DNA of 64,000 nt, from the NCBI GenBank assembly GCA_035578155.1, contig JAPWDM010000001.1:169047498-169111497 (forward strand), in the 5' to 3' direction. The notes beneath the pieces are model-generated. The model saw only the letters and a program-made list of their open reading frames with translations, was not told the DNA's origin and did no database searches. Both the position numbers and the translations under genes were made by a program. This document shows, piece by piece, positions 11,770-24,100 of this stretch. Every line of letters starts with the position of its first letter. Positions within the stretch are counted from its first letter, which is position 1. The DNA is from Brachynemurus nebulosus (lineage: Eukaryota > Arthropoda > Insecta > Neuroptera > Myrmeleontidae).

Positions 11770-14218
11770 TTATCGTTTTACCAATTTAAGAATTACTTTA
11801 TCTTTAGGAACTAACAACAATGCACCTGGGGACCATTTACATGAAATTTTTGTCTTTGAACTTACTTCCACTCGATGATTTTTAAGGATCATTAATAAAC
11901 CTACTTTTGTTTGTAACTTCCCTTGCCGTAACCCTTAAAATAAATAATAATAAAAATATAAAAAATATGTATATAGGACCTTAAATACAAACCAAATAAT
12001 AATACAAACCAATACAATTTCTTGGTCCTTCTCCAAAAGGCATATAAGTGTACGGTACAATATTTTGTTTATGTTCATTCGAAAATCTTTCTGGATCAAA
12101 TCGTTCTGGATTTGGAAAATATTTTGGATCATTCTGTAAATCTATGATTGAAATTAAAATTTTTGTTCCCTTTTCAATTATTACATTAGTATTTGGAATT
12201 TGATATTCCTTATTACAAATTCTATTAAGAATTGTTAACGCAGGTCTCAGTCGCATTGATTCTAAAGAATTTAAACTTTATTATAATTTCAAATTTTTTT
12301 TATTTCTTAATTCATTCTTACCTAATATTACCATATTTAAGTATTCCATGTCAGCCACACTGTCGTAAGTGAATTCACCATTTGTTTTACTTAAACTAGA
12401 GTCGATTTCTCTAAGCAATTTTTCTTGAATATCCGAATGAAGTGCCAAATAATACAATGTGCTCGACAGAGTAAGGTTTGAGGTTTCTAAACCAGCAATA
12501 TAAAATAGATATGCTTGAGCAGAGAGTTCGTTCATTGTTAGTCCAACATTTTCTAAAGATTAAAAAAAAATATCATAATAAGCCTTAAAAATTAGGAATA
12601 TTAGGAAGCCTCTTCTCCGATTGTAAAAAATCAGAATTGCACCTGCGATAGAGAGGACTCTCTCCTAGTCTAATAACAAAAAAGTGCTAACTTAGGGCAT
12701 TATGTTCAACAAGTACACCTGTTAGACCAAGTTCAACTGTACCCTGCTTGGCTGTTTAGAGACATTAAATTTCTTTTTGTTTGAGATTGAGCAAAATAAT
12801 ACGTTTTTGGACCTATCTAGCCGTCGCGCATATTTTCTAGAGGTGAACGTACTGTCTTGCAGCCCGGCATTCACAGGCCACTTCACTCTCTGGAAAAAAA
12901 CAAGGGTCTACTGTGTATGTAAATTGTTCACTGTTAGAGGCTGGCTCGACGAGAGGGTGGGGTAGCCTGGATTTTAGCTCCAGGAGCCGAGCTGAAAGAG
13001 GGAGCCCCTAGCGGTCGCAAGAAGCCGAGAAAGAAGTAAAAACCTTTCTTTGCTCGTCACTTATTTTTTGAAGGAGACATTTTTAAGATTTAATCTCAGG
13101 GCCCGCCATTTCTCTTCACGGCCCTGATTAGAGGCGATAGGGAAAAATTTTTCGTCGTCAATATGTACTTTACCATTTGTAGATCCTTTTGTTTGTTCCT
13201 CTACATTTTGATTTAAATTTCCAAAATTTTTTATTTGAATCAATAACTGCATAAAATCATTTCTAGTAACATTATTTTCTTCACGGTATTTTACAGTATC
13301 TCTAATAGTATTAATAAAAAAATTTTCACTTTCTTTTGACTGCTGTCTTAATTTTAAAACTTTCATAACTTCTGGTAAAAATAAAAGACAAGACTGTACT
13401 CTCCGTTTTACAAAATTTAAGTGCTTAAAATCGGTAGTAAAATGATAAAACACTGATTTTTCATCTTTCAAACTGTTGGCATCAAATCCAAACCCAACCG
13501 ATGCGATAACGTCTGTGGTATATTTTTGACATAAATTGCTGAACTAAAATCATACAAAATTCGTGTCCCAAAACTAATTTTCGTTAAATTGTAAAAAAAA
13601 AAATCTACCTACATCAACATCTTCCCCACTCTTTATATCTTTTAAAACACTCTCCAAATTTCTACCAACATCAAGAATTGTGTTGAACATCTGTTTTAAT
13701 TTGCCAGTAGAAAAAGCTGGAGTTAGTTTTATACGTAAATTTTTCCATTTTGTACCTTCTATACGAAATAAATGTGCAGACAGTGGCTCCTTTTTTTCAT
13801 CAAAATAGACACCGCGGTCTTGAAAATGATCAAATTTTTTTACCAATATATCTTTAATTAAATCAGGATCCTAAAAAAAAATACTGTATATTCCTTCTTA
13901 TAAGAACTTGAAGTGAGTAAAATTTTTTACCTTCACAAATAAAACTGGTGAAACACCGAAATAGATACCAGCATAAGGGCCTTTTATTTGGTTGTAAATT
14001 TCAGTAAATACCTCTGAATAATGTCTTTTCACCAATAAAATATCTCGAATATTACCAAAGGGAATGGAAGTAGGTAATGTTTCTACATTTTTCCGTTTCC
14101 AATAAAAAAATTTATAAATAAAATAAAAGTAAATTATAGAAACAAAACCAATAATTAACAAAAGAAACATTTTTAGAATTGTATAACTTTCAAAATTTAA
14201 ATGAAAGACATTTATCAT
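11770..14218 (-). CDS. Cytochrome P450, CYP6/CYP3-clan, complete 520 aa
   Basis: This is a microsomal haem-thiolate mono-oxygenase of the insect CYP3 clan; such enzymes oxidise lipophilic xenobiotics or endogenous compounds using NADPH-P450 reductase. Exons on the minus strand are 14218-13931, 13870-13613, 13543-13174, 12552-12322, 12261-12010 and 11933-11770; they sum to 1563 nt in one frame ending in TAA. An N-terminal anchor of about 20 hydrophobic residues is followed by a basic stretch. Signatures are all present: helix-C WxxxR (W138, R142), I-helix AGLET (325-329), ExxR as ESMR (383-386), PERF (439-442), and the haem loop FGEGPRNCIG with Cys465. The length is normal for the family and nothing is broken, so it should be functional. 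The 621-bp fourth-from-last intron (12553-13173) contains a TE fragment; the others are short (57-78 bp in three cases). The start ATG at 14218 gives a conventional N-terminus; an internal Met before the anchor is an alternative. CYP6-like is a motif-based call, and the exact subfamily and substrate are unknown. Confidence 0.95.
12940..13128. repeat. hAT-MITE-like fragment in P450 intron
   Basis: Blocks 'cgacgagagggtggggtagc', 'tttgctcgtcactta' and 'gggcccgccatttctcttca' recur, in either orientation, at 40.99-41.18, 47.70-47.87, 52.14-52.35 and in part 63.40-63.60 kb. Several of those copies have 8-bp target duplications, so this is a degraded member of the same short hAT-like family. Confidence 0.65.
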
Positions 14219-14676
14219 ATAGATTTATGAAAATATGAAAAAATATCATTTTTATTTACTATTGACTTAGTTATGAATGAATTGCAGATGATAAGACAAT
14301 CATGCTGTAAATTTAGTTTGCCTTATCAAGTAAGATATTCAAACTACCTACCTCATTTGAATATTATCTTAAATTACTTGTTTTAAAATAACCTCGATTT
14401 AAATATAAGAAAATTAATTTTGAAATAAGTACACAGGTATCCAATCTCTAATTTTAAAGATACGTTTGATATAATTTTTTTTATATTTTCATTTCCCATT
14501 TATACAAATGGCTAGAAAGTTTAAAATACCTTTCAAAATATGTTTACTCTGAAATTTGAACATGAGATTTCTAAAATTTCGATTCGAAAGTTCATTCGTG
14601 ATATAAATTATTTTTAAAGTAAAGTGACAAAATAGTTTTACATTTAATAAATAAAACAAAAATTATGAATATTTTC

Positions 14677-14682
14677 TTTATT
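14677..14682 (-). terminator. Poly(A) signal for the SURF6 gene
   Basis: An AATAAA hexamer on the minus strand lies about 22 nt beyond the SURF6 stop codon, which implies a very short 3' UTR. The P450 start lies only 485 bp further downstream. Confidence 0.55.
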
Positions 14683-14703
14683 TTTCGTATTATTTACAAA
14701 TTA

Positions 14704-17700
14704 TTATAAACCTGGAATTATTTTCCCTTTCTTTGCTGCTTTTTTCAATTTGTTGAGTTTCTTCTCTTTCTTACGTTTATTTATATTTTCCAATCGCTTC
14801 TTTTGTCGTTCTTCTTTCGCTTTTTCTACTCCTTCTTTTCTAGCTTTCCACTTCTTTTTACTTTGTTTAATTTTTTCTTCACGTTTTTTGATAGATTTTT
14901 TTAATAATATTGGATCGTCTTTAACTTTCTGTCCTTCGGCTTTAGCTAAAGCTGATTTCCAAATATGCTTTTGTTTTAATTGTTCTGCTTTTTCTTTTTC
15001 ACCACTTTCTTTTAATTCTTTTAATTTTTTATTTTGTTCTTCTATGTCTTGTAATATTTTGCGTGGGTCTTTTTTAGTTTTATCTTTAACTAATTTTTTT
15101 TTCTTTCCTATTTGAGAAAAATCAAATTTGGAAAACACCATTTTTCCTTGACTGTTGAAAATTGGTTTATCTTGTTTCGGTTTTTGTTCCTCTTCTACAT
15201 CATCTGTATTTTCTGATTTTATAGTTACTTGGTCTTTTGATTTTTTATTTCTTAGTTCTTTTTTCTTTAAATTTTTTTGCAATTTCTTCTCTTTCTTTTT
15301 AATTCGATTTTTTAAACCTTTCTTTGTTAATTTTTCTTTGTAGCTTAAATTCTTTTTACTTTTTATTTCATTTAACTTATTATGTAATTCTTCTAATGTT
15401 TTAGCTCTAGTAGAAGTACTGTTTTCCACTTTTGGAATCTTATTTTTAGATACAGTCACTAGCTCATCTTCGTCAAAACCTAAAATGTTAAAAAAAGTGA
15501 TATTCTGATGTTATAACTCAAAAAAAAACTTATTTTAAACCATATTAGGGTACGATCTACGAGGTGTCCCGTTTTTAATACTATTTTAAGCAAATGAAGT
15601 ATATGAAGGAGCAGAGTTAACAAAAATTAATAATCATGAAAATTTATGACGAAATGACCAACACTGTTTTGACAACTAATACACCAATACATAAACAACT
15701 GCAGCTCGCTATGTGTCGAGGCAAATAGGTGCGAAGGTTTGGCAGCAACCACAGGTCTATTGCACAATACATAAAGTATTATAAATCAGCTTGGGCCGTT
15801 CCGGTAGCGATGACAACTAGATAGAGAGCGCGTTATGTTTATATAAATGTGATACCCTATTGGTGTACGCTTATAACGGAATTACTGACGTCGTACAGCG
15901 TGGTTCCTGAGTTAGTTAGGTTTCATTTGACGTCTTACAGCGTCAATGACCGTGAACCGGTTAATCGGTTTGGTGACCGATTTCGAAAAGCAGTCTATTA
16001 TCCAGTTTTCTCTCTCAGTTTTTTCACTATAAATAAAAATTCATTTTTGGACCATTTAGAAAATTAGGAGATAATTCCCCATTGACTTTCTTTCACCGTT
16101 TGATATAGTACTCGAGTAGTGTTATTCATAGAAATTTAAAGCTCCCAAATCGATTTTTAAACTTTTTCAAAAATGATGATCGGGTTTACGTAAGTAAATT
16201 TATGTGTTATTTATTTATTGAACGCATTACTGATTAATGTTATTTGGGTTTTTTCTGTTGTGATTGGTTTGGGGAAAAACGAGATCCATGGTTTTGGTAA
16301 ATTCACACATGGATCACCTTTCCCACATGTACTCAACATAAACAAACAGACATTACAAAACTTATACTCCAACACAACTTTATACGCTTATTGATTATGA
16401 AAATATAACAATCATTAAAATCTAAAACTATAATTTTTGAATGTCTCACTTCGCCAGAGAATTACCCAATGGTGCAATTTCTTAACTTATCAATTTAGAA
16501 ATATTATCAATTTTAGAAAGTTTCATTAAAAGTACTTAATGGTTAAAATGATTAAAAATCAATTTTTTTTTTTATAGCAAGAAAATCGAGAATGGTAGAA
16601 AACTCTAAACTAGTCATATAGACTGTTCGTCCTAATGGATGACCAAACATCGATATTAATTTTTGTTAACTTCACTCCTTCGTGTATTTTACCTAAAATA
16701 TCAGTAAACTGAACACACTATACATTTTAGACTTTAAACAGTTAAATGACTCAATAAGTATCTACTTAACGAGACAACAGTCTCGAGTTTGACTGAATCT
16801 CTACTGAAATGATTAAAACCAGAATTTACTAAATAAGTCAATTTGACTCATTGTAAAAATTTTACTGTTAAGTATATTATGTAAAATGTGCGGAAAATGT
16901 CTCTCAAAAACAAAATCAAAATATAAAATTAAGTTAAAATTCAAAAATAATCAATAGCGGTAAATCTAGTATTGAATATATAAAATTCGCGGAAAATTGC
17001 AATATACTATATGGTGCGATATTTTCTTTTTTAACCGGTAAAAACGAACCAAAGTTGGTGGAAATTTTCAATTATGAAAAGTTAAATTGCGGAAGCCTAT
17101 TTTTGTTTTCGAAAACTCAAATTTGTTAATATTTTACACATTTTTTAATATTGACATTTATATGATATTATTAACTTATTGTAGTATTTTTTTATAGAAT
17201 ACGATAAAAATACCAGAACAATGCAAAACACAAGTGAGTAAAGCGGCCCCGCGTGAGCGGGGCCATTTATTATACTAGGCAAATTAGTTTGTATATCAAA
17301 ATCCGTTTTTCAATTGTCCTAAGTACTATACTTTAACCTCTTTAAAGTGTGATAATTAACAATAAAATGCAATTACTTTTCATAAAAACATGTGTCCGCG
17401 CTTTAACTCTAAATACAATCATTTCCAGCCACATTTATTTCTTTTTTGCGATAAACATCGAAAATATCGCACCATATAGTATATTACAATTTACCCAAAA
17501 TTCGTATATTTAAAAAGTAACATACAATAAGTCAATAATATACAAGTAACATCCCATTTTTTCTAAATATTTAGTAATAAAATTAACAAAAATACGAATA
17601 CGAACCTCTCTGTAAGGCTGATACTGGAATAGGTAGAATGTTAAATAAATTGGTGATATATTTGTCTTCATTCTCCAATATATTTTTGATCAATTCAGAA

Positions 17701-17723
17701 TCAAATGTTTCGATATTATGCAT
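14704..17723 (-). CDS. Surf6: SURF6/Rrp14-family nucleolar ribosome-biogenesis protein, 297 aa
   Basis: SURF6 (yeast Rrp14) is a basic nucleolar protein that binds nucleic acids and acts in pre-rRNA processing and ribosome assembly. Exon 1 (17723-17606) encodes 39 residues from ATG plus one base; exon 2 (15479-14704) completes the Gly codon and runs to TAA. Together they make 894 nt. The C-terminal two thirds form the SURF6 domain: 'GKMVFSKFDFSQIGKKKK', then long Lys/Glu-rich predicted coiled coil with 'KHIWKSALAKAEGQKVKDDP' and 'KKWKARKEGVEKAKEER'. The short acidic N-terminus is also family-like. The protein is shorter than vertebrate SURF6. The 2.1-kb intron contains a palindromic element with a GC-rich hairpin. 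It is transcribed in the same direction as the P450 downstream and divergently from EndoG 3.5 kb away. Confidence 0.93.
16973..17510. mobile_element. TIR element in SURF6 intron
   Basis: The arms at about 16975-17035 and 17455-17510 are inverted copies of each other, sharing 'atactatatggtgcgatatt'. The interior lacks coding potential but has a perfect GC-rich hairpin at 17245-17264. No clear target duplication was seen. Confidence 0.65.
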
Positions 17724-17832
17724 TTCAATAATTATATTCTAGTTTGTTTTAATGAAAATATGAGTCTTATGTTAAAAATTAGGTTATAATAAACAAGAAA
17801 AATATGAACACGTTTTTATCATACGGTATTAT

Positions 17833-18705
17833 ACTGCTATATAGTTAGCAGTCGAAAAATTTCTTTTAAATTGAAAATACTTTTATTCGATTGGGAATCA
17901 TTTGGGAAAATTTAGGAATATAATTTTTTTATTTAGGACATTATAATCAGTGAGTAATTAATTAGTCTTTTTTTAGCGTATAGTTAGCAGACATGAAAAT
18001 AAAAAATATTTAATTTTACGTTATTTGATAGTAAATAGTTTGGGAAGAACATTAAAATTAATCACACCATTTGGGAATTGATAATTAATTAATTATGCCG
18101 ATTTTTCTGTTTACGATTTTACATGTACAATATATTTAATGACTGACGCCACTGACTAATATGGCGGCAAAATTCAAACACTTTTGTATGTTAAAATTAT
18201 GAATTATTTTTCGAATTGTACTTCATTAGTATGTTGTATATTATAACATAACTTTTCAATTCATACTTTCCGTCAATAAAATTATGTAAATTGTAAGTAT
18301 ACGACATACTAATGAAGTACAGTTCGAAAAATAATTCATAATTTTAACATACAAAAGTGTTTGAATTTTGCCGCCATATTATTCAGTGGCGTCAGTCATT
18401 AAATATATTGTACATGTAAAATCGTAAACAGAAAAATCGGCATAATTAATTAATTATAAATTCCCAAATGGTGTGATTAATTTTAATGTTCTTCCCAAAC
18501 TATTTACTATCAAATAACGTAAAATTAAATATTTTTTATTTTCATGTCTGCTAACTATACGCTAAAAAAAGACTAATTAATTACTCACTAATTATAATGT
18601 CCTAAATAAAAAAATTATATTCCTAAATTTTCCCAAATGATTCCCAATCGAATAAAAGTATTTTCAATTTAAAAGAAATTTTTCGACTGCTAACTATATA
18701 GCAGT
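17833..18705. mobile_element. Fold-back (MULE-like) element, 873 bp, with 9-bp TSD
   Basis: Nearly the whole element is one giant inverted repeat of about 400 bp per arm around a short spacer near 18240-18295. Its ends read 'actgctatatagttagcagt' and the reverse complement. A perfect 9-bp target duplication, cggtattat, lies at 17824-17832 and 18706-18714. Nine-base duplications fit Mutator-like or Foldback transposition. There is no transposase ORF. Confidence 0.9.
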
Positions 18706-18759
18706 CGGTATTATGGGTATTATTTTAACGTCATAAAGACGGTCATTATTGTCATCATG

Positions 18760-19667
18760 GTATAGTTATGGAGGGTAGATATAAGGAGGACGATCTCTGC
18801 ATCAAAAAGCATAGAGCATTAGAGACAACATATCTATCTCTATGCTACTGGAACCAGTGTAACCAGTAAGAGATAGAAAATATATACGTGCACTAGGTTT
18901 ACTTTGTATTGATGCGTATTGTGTATTTGTGTTAGTGATCCTTGGTGGTAGGTGTCGTCACGTGACCGTGCTTCGCATACATATGTATAATACCACAACG
19001 CTCCGTGTGGGGATGTAACAATGCTAACAACAATCAAATCCATTGTCTTGCGATTAACCTACACCCATCAAGTTCTACTGAGAGTGTGACTACTAAGTAG
19101 CCTAACGTATACAGAAGTGCACACTGCAGATTTCATGATAGAGGTAGTCGCTGTACTTCTGTACTCTGTGATCAAAAAGTGGCTATAGAAAGGCGTAAAT
19201 AATGACGACGCTACTGTAGCAAAAGGGTAAATTTAGAGAAATTAACAAGGAAAGAAAAACATCCGCGTTACGTAATTTTTGTTATTTTATTATAATTGTT
19301 ACCAAGCCCTAAGCGTATCTGTAAAAAACTGTGGAAAGCAGTGTGCCTGAGTGTGGTTCGATATGGCTTAACTCTTTAAATGATTAAGACGAATTAACTC
19401 GTCCTGCAATATGGCGGCTCAAAATGCTGTAATATGTATATGTATACTGGCACAGGTGCCGCCATCTGTGACAGATTTTCCGAAATACGGTATAATTCTA
19501 ATATACCGAAATACGGTATACCGCTATACCGAAATACGGTATAATGTTGTACAACTCAACCAAGTTGTACAACAAGTTGAACCGTGTATGGGCCGCATAA
19601 AACGGGACACTTTCTATTGTTTTCCGTACAAGATAGTCCTCCTTATATCTACCCTCCATAGTTATAC
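18760..19667. repeat. TIR-bounded repeat, related to copies at 31.3-32.6 and 48.6-49.1 kb
   Basis: Inverted ends 'ggagggtagatataaggagg' (18770s) and its complement (19640s) bound it. Interior blocks recur elsewhere: 'tcgtcctgcaatatgg' and 'ccgaaatacggtata' at 31.33-31.38 and 32.59-32.62 kb, and a 'taagcctctatactactgaaacc'-like block at 48.65 kb. The segment 19478-19545 repeats 'accgaaatacggtata' several times and is itself palindromic. Confidence 0.6.
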
Positions 19668-20306
19668 ATAGTATATTAGGTATATCGCGCCTTTTCTCTC
19701 TAACTCGTATATCAAAAATCACAGTTCTCAGGAAACACAAAAAACATATTAAATACTGTATTTTCATCACTATGAATTTAAGATTTATGTATGTTACACT
19801 TTTTGATGTTTGCTACCTATGTAGACATGAAGCAGATATTTAAATGTTTTAAATTACAAGCTATCGATGTTTTTAGTAAATACGAGTTTGCTGCCCACTT
19901 TTTTTTTTCAATATACGAGTTTGCGAAATAAATCGATTTTTATTTTTGCATATTCCGATAGTATAACCAGTAACTTAAATTTTAAACGCGTTTTTCTCGA
20001 AACTACATTTTTTCTGATAGTTTTCTGACAAAACCTGGTATATGGTATACGAGTTTGTGTAAAATTATTTTTTGAAATATGTAACATTTTTATCAGCATA
20101 CCCTCGTACTTGACCAAGATACAACTATCTGACACTAGAGTTCGCAGGTGCTGTACACCACAAATCCAATGGTACGTAGTGGTCTGTGCAAATTTAAGGG
20201 AAAGTACGTAAAATCGGAAGATCAGGAGCGTCGCTAAACTTTTATTTGAGGGGTTGGTAAATATTATTTATTATATAAACAAGTACATATTATATATAAA
20301 TAAGTA

Positions 20307-20935
20307 CAGTACGCGTCAAAAAGTGATCGAACACTCTAAATCGGGGGTGCCCACACTTTTGACGCCGCACCGTACTTAATGTTGTGGTACACTGCCGTGT
20401 CAAAAGTGTGGGCACCCCCCGTTACAAATCTTGACATTAAAATTTAAAGTGTAATTTAATTCTAACATTAACCATAGAATTTCGTAATGATGTGAATGCA
20501 ATTTGTTTTTTCACACCAGATACAAAAAAATTTTTACCTTTGACAATTTCAAAACGTTCTCTTAAATGTTACTTTTTATTGACTACGATTTAAGTCTGCT
20601 GTTTTTGAAAATGACTGTTAATACAGTCGAAACTAGTCAAACGTGACCTCTATTATTTTCTTTGTTTATTTTTAATTTTTTAATTTTTTATTTCTTTTCT
20701 TTTTGATGCTGAATTTTGTGTGGTGATTTTTATCACTTGCTTTTTGAGGGCTTGTCGTCTTTTTTAGTACTAATTGTAAAAATTGTTAAGTTTATTTTAA
20801 AAACGGTCGAAAAACCCACTTATAACTGAGTTGAACATTGAAAAAGATTCCAGAAGATTCTATTCAAAAGCTAACAAAGATAGTATAGAAGCTCGCGATT
20901 CCATTTGAGAGTGTTCCATTTGTGAATAAGAACTG
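20307..20935. mobile_element. Possible Tc1/mariner-type relic with TA duplication
   Basis: Both ends match loosely in inverted orientation (start 'cagtacgcgtc', shared inner block 'gaacactct') and are flanked by TA (20305-20306, 20936-20937). It carries no intact transposase. A separate 80-bp palindrome is inserted near the left end. Confidence 0.45.
20342..20421. repeat. 80-bp palindromic mini-element
   Basis: The arms 'gggggtgcccacacttttga' and its complement enclose a short loop. It is nested inside the 20307-20935 element and is much more G+C-rich than its surroundings. Confidence 0.65.
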
Positions 20936-21189
20936 TACCACTTTCGTATCCGACGAACACGAGTGCCATCTTTAATTTAGACACTTTTTTGAATACATTG
21001 AGTTTCGTCTCCTTGTTTAATCTCCATGTGTACGACACACAACAGTTCTGTTGTTGACATGTGTATTGTTGGTTGAGTTACATAAATTTTAAGAGGTTAT
21101 GTTAATTTTATTCATTAAATTTTTCAAAAATTTTAGGTTATTTAAAAATTTAAAGGATATAAAGTACTCATTAATAGGAAAAGGAAAAA

Positions 21190-24100
21190 ATGATTAAAAA
21201 TATTAAAAATATTGCTATAGGAATTTCTGTCGGCATATCTTGTTATTACGCAGGCTGTTGTGCAGGAAAGAAAAATACTCTTTCAGAATTGAAAAATGTA
21301 ATTCCAAATATTGAAAGTTTTGAAAGCCTTCCCCGTTATCCAGCTCTTCCACTTTTTGGAACCGTATCTGCTGCAACAGCTGTAATTCCATATAATAAAC
21401 CTGAACTCAATGTAGTCCCAACTGGTGTTCGTACCAGACAAATTATGAAATATGGCTATCCTAGTATGGATCCTGAGAATATCCGGTCTTTCGAAGACTA
21501 TGTATTATGTTATGATAGAAGAAATCGTGTAGCCCACTGGGTTTTTGAGCATCTCACACGGGAATCAGTAAAAGTTAACGATGAAGTTGACAGATCAAAA
21601 TGTGAATTTAAACCGGATTTGACCATACATCCATATTTTAGGTTCAAATTTAAAATATTTTTGATACAATCAGAACAAATAATTTATGATTTATCGTAGG
21701 TCTGATAATTCGGATTATAAAGGCTCAGGATATGATAGAGGTCACTTAGCGGCCGCTGGAAACCATAGAAAATGTCAGAAACATTGCGAAGAAACATTTT
21801 ATTTATCAAATATGGCACCGCAAGTAGGAAAAGGATTTAATCGTGACTCATGGAACAGACTGGAAAAATATGTTAGAAAATTGACGAAAAAATATCCTAA
21901 CGTCTATTGCTGCACTGGTCCACTATATTTACCTAAGTATGACCACGATAAAGCGCAGATAAAATTAGTTTTACTTTTAGAAATTAATAATTTCAGGCCC
22001 GACGGCCAAGGAAAATTTTATATAAAATATGAAGTAATTGGGACCAATCATGTAGCAGTTCCTACTCATTTTTACAAAGTTGTTGTAGGAGAAACTGCTG
22101 AAGGCCAGTTAGAAATGGAAGCGTATGTAATGCCGAATGAGCCAATACCTGACGAGACACCTTTAGCAAATTTTCAAGTATGTAATAACTAGGTATCGGA
22201 CATTTTTCGGATCAAACAACATTGTGTTTTGTATATGCAGACAGATAGACAGATAATATGTGTGAGTTGTATATACCATGTGAGTTTTTTGAGAGTTGCC
22301 ATTTCTATTACAACCAAATTTTTATAATAGAAATGGTACTGGAAAAGGTTCTTTTCTTGGATGTAATGACCGCCTAATTGGTAAATTAAAGAAAAATTAA
22401 AAAATTAAACTTGGGTAAAAAAAATTTTTTTGCTCATTTATGTTGTTAATTAATGCATTAGATCAGTTTTATCGAAAAATTAATTAAGCCCCATTTAAAA
22501 ATCTATAAGTTTGTATCTTAGCTCGAAAACCATAAGAGCTATAAAGCTCCGAACTATAGCAATCAGTTGCCCCCGTCGATATATACAACTCTTATTTGAA
22601 CAATTTTTTGATTAAATCAACGGTTTGGCTGTAATAAAAATGGCAACTCTCGAAAAACTCACGCAGTATATGTATATTTTAAAAAATTTCTATTCGTTTT
22701 TATTCACATTAATCACATCAAGTGCGATATACCTGAATATACAAAACACGAATGCTGTTTGATCCGAAAAATGTCCGATACCTAGTAATAACTTGTATAC
22801 AATTTAATTAAGGCAATAAGTTGTAATATAATAGAAAAACCCTGCTTGATAGGGCACCTAAATATATTTTCTACAATGAAATTATAAAAATTGATCTGTT
22901 TCGCTTTATCCTGACATTTTCATAGATCATAGTGTTACTTCCCTTACAGAGTATATGTTGGAATTTGTTTTTAATAAATTTAGACGCGAGGTTCCGCTCG
23001 CCTGTACGCTATTGCTCGAATATATAAAGTGATTTTGTTAAACTGTCAAAGGAGGGATATCGATAAGGCCTTATTTCCGCCCCAAAATGACGAAAAAAAA
23101 TGTCTACGATTTAATGTTTTCTTTATATATCTTGAAAGTAGACTATATGCCTGACAAGAAAATATGTATATAAAAAAAAACTACAATTGGTATTAGCTGT
23201 GGAACGCCAAACTTTGGTCTAACTGTGATTTTCGTTCAAAATAACACATTTTCAATAACATTTCAATTTTTTTTTTTATATAGAGCACATGGAGAAAGCA
23301 GTTTCTTTTTTATGTTATTTTAATGTTCTCATGTTACTGTACAATTTATTTAAAAATTACGTTGCTTCCACTTTGCGCTCATAGGTAAACACAAATAAAA
23401 TGATTTTACAATTAAAAAATTGATCATCATGTAAATGCATAAAATAAATTTATTGAAGTGCCACCACGGCACAAACTTGTTGGAACATGTCAGTTCGTTG
23501 TTGTGACGGCGTACAGGAGTGACTAAGATGAAAATGTCCCACTTTTACATAGAAGACCAAGGTCTTTATAAAATATTTTTACATAAAGAAACGAGTGATA
23601 TTTTGAGAATAAAAATTCAATCTAGGCACACAGCTTCCAAAATATACTGTCTTTGGACAGAGTACAATTCCACCACTGTACTAACCTGGTACTGTCAGTG
23701 CAAACTGCAAAGTAGGGGCAAGACTTGAATGTTGTTGCGCTCACATTGCCTCCGTAATCTGGTACTTAAGTTACAACAGATATCAGGATCATACTACTCG
23801 AAGAGTCCCGTGCGACTTCAAAAAATTTTTAATGGATGCAGATGTTGAAGGATATTGGAGTGACGAGAATGAAGACTAGATAAGAAGTGTAAAGTTTAAA
23901 AATGTTGAAACTTTTAGAATTATCCAAAAAAAAGTGGATTAATTTCATAATTTTGCCTTTTCATAAAACCTTCCTATAATAATGAGATAAACAGCAAAAT
24001 AAATGATAAATGAGAATATTCCGGCATAATATTTATTCCGTTTACTATTTACTTTCTTGTAAACTTTATGCACATATAAAAATTCATGGAGGGGATGGGG

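Noticed and set aside
11981..14218. P450 as a set of disconnected pseudogene fragments
   Set aside because: All fragments join through GT-AG introns into one 520-aa frame with every P450 motif, so it is an ordinary six-exon gene.
14750..15343. Phe/Ser-rich ORFs on the plus strand opposite SURF6
   Set aside because: They are antisense shadows of the Lys/Glu-rich SURF6 coding sequence.
22178..22192. EndoG appears truncated by a stop codon at 22190-22192
   Set aside because: The last codons read through a splice donor (CAA^GTATGT). The missing C-terminal segment is present as a clean exon at 24827-24922, so the gene is complete.
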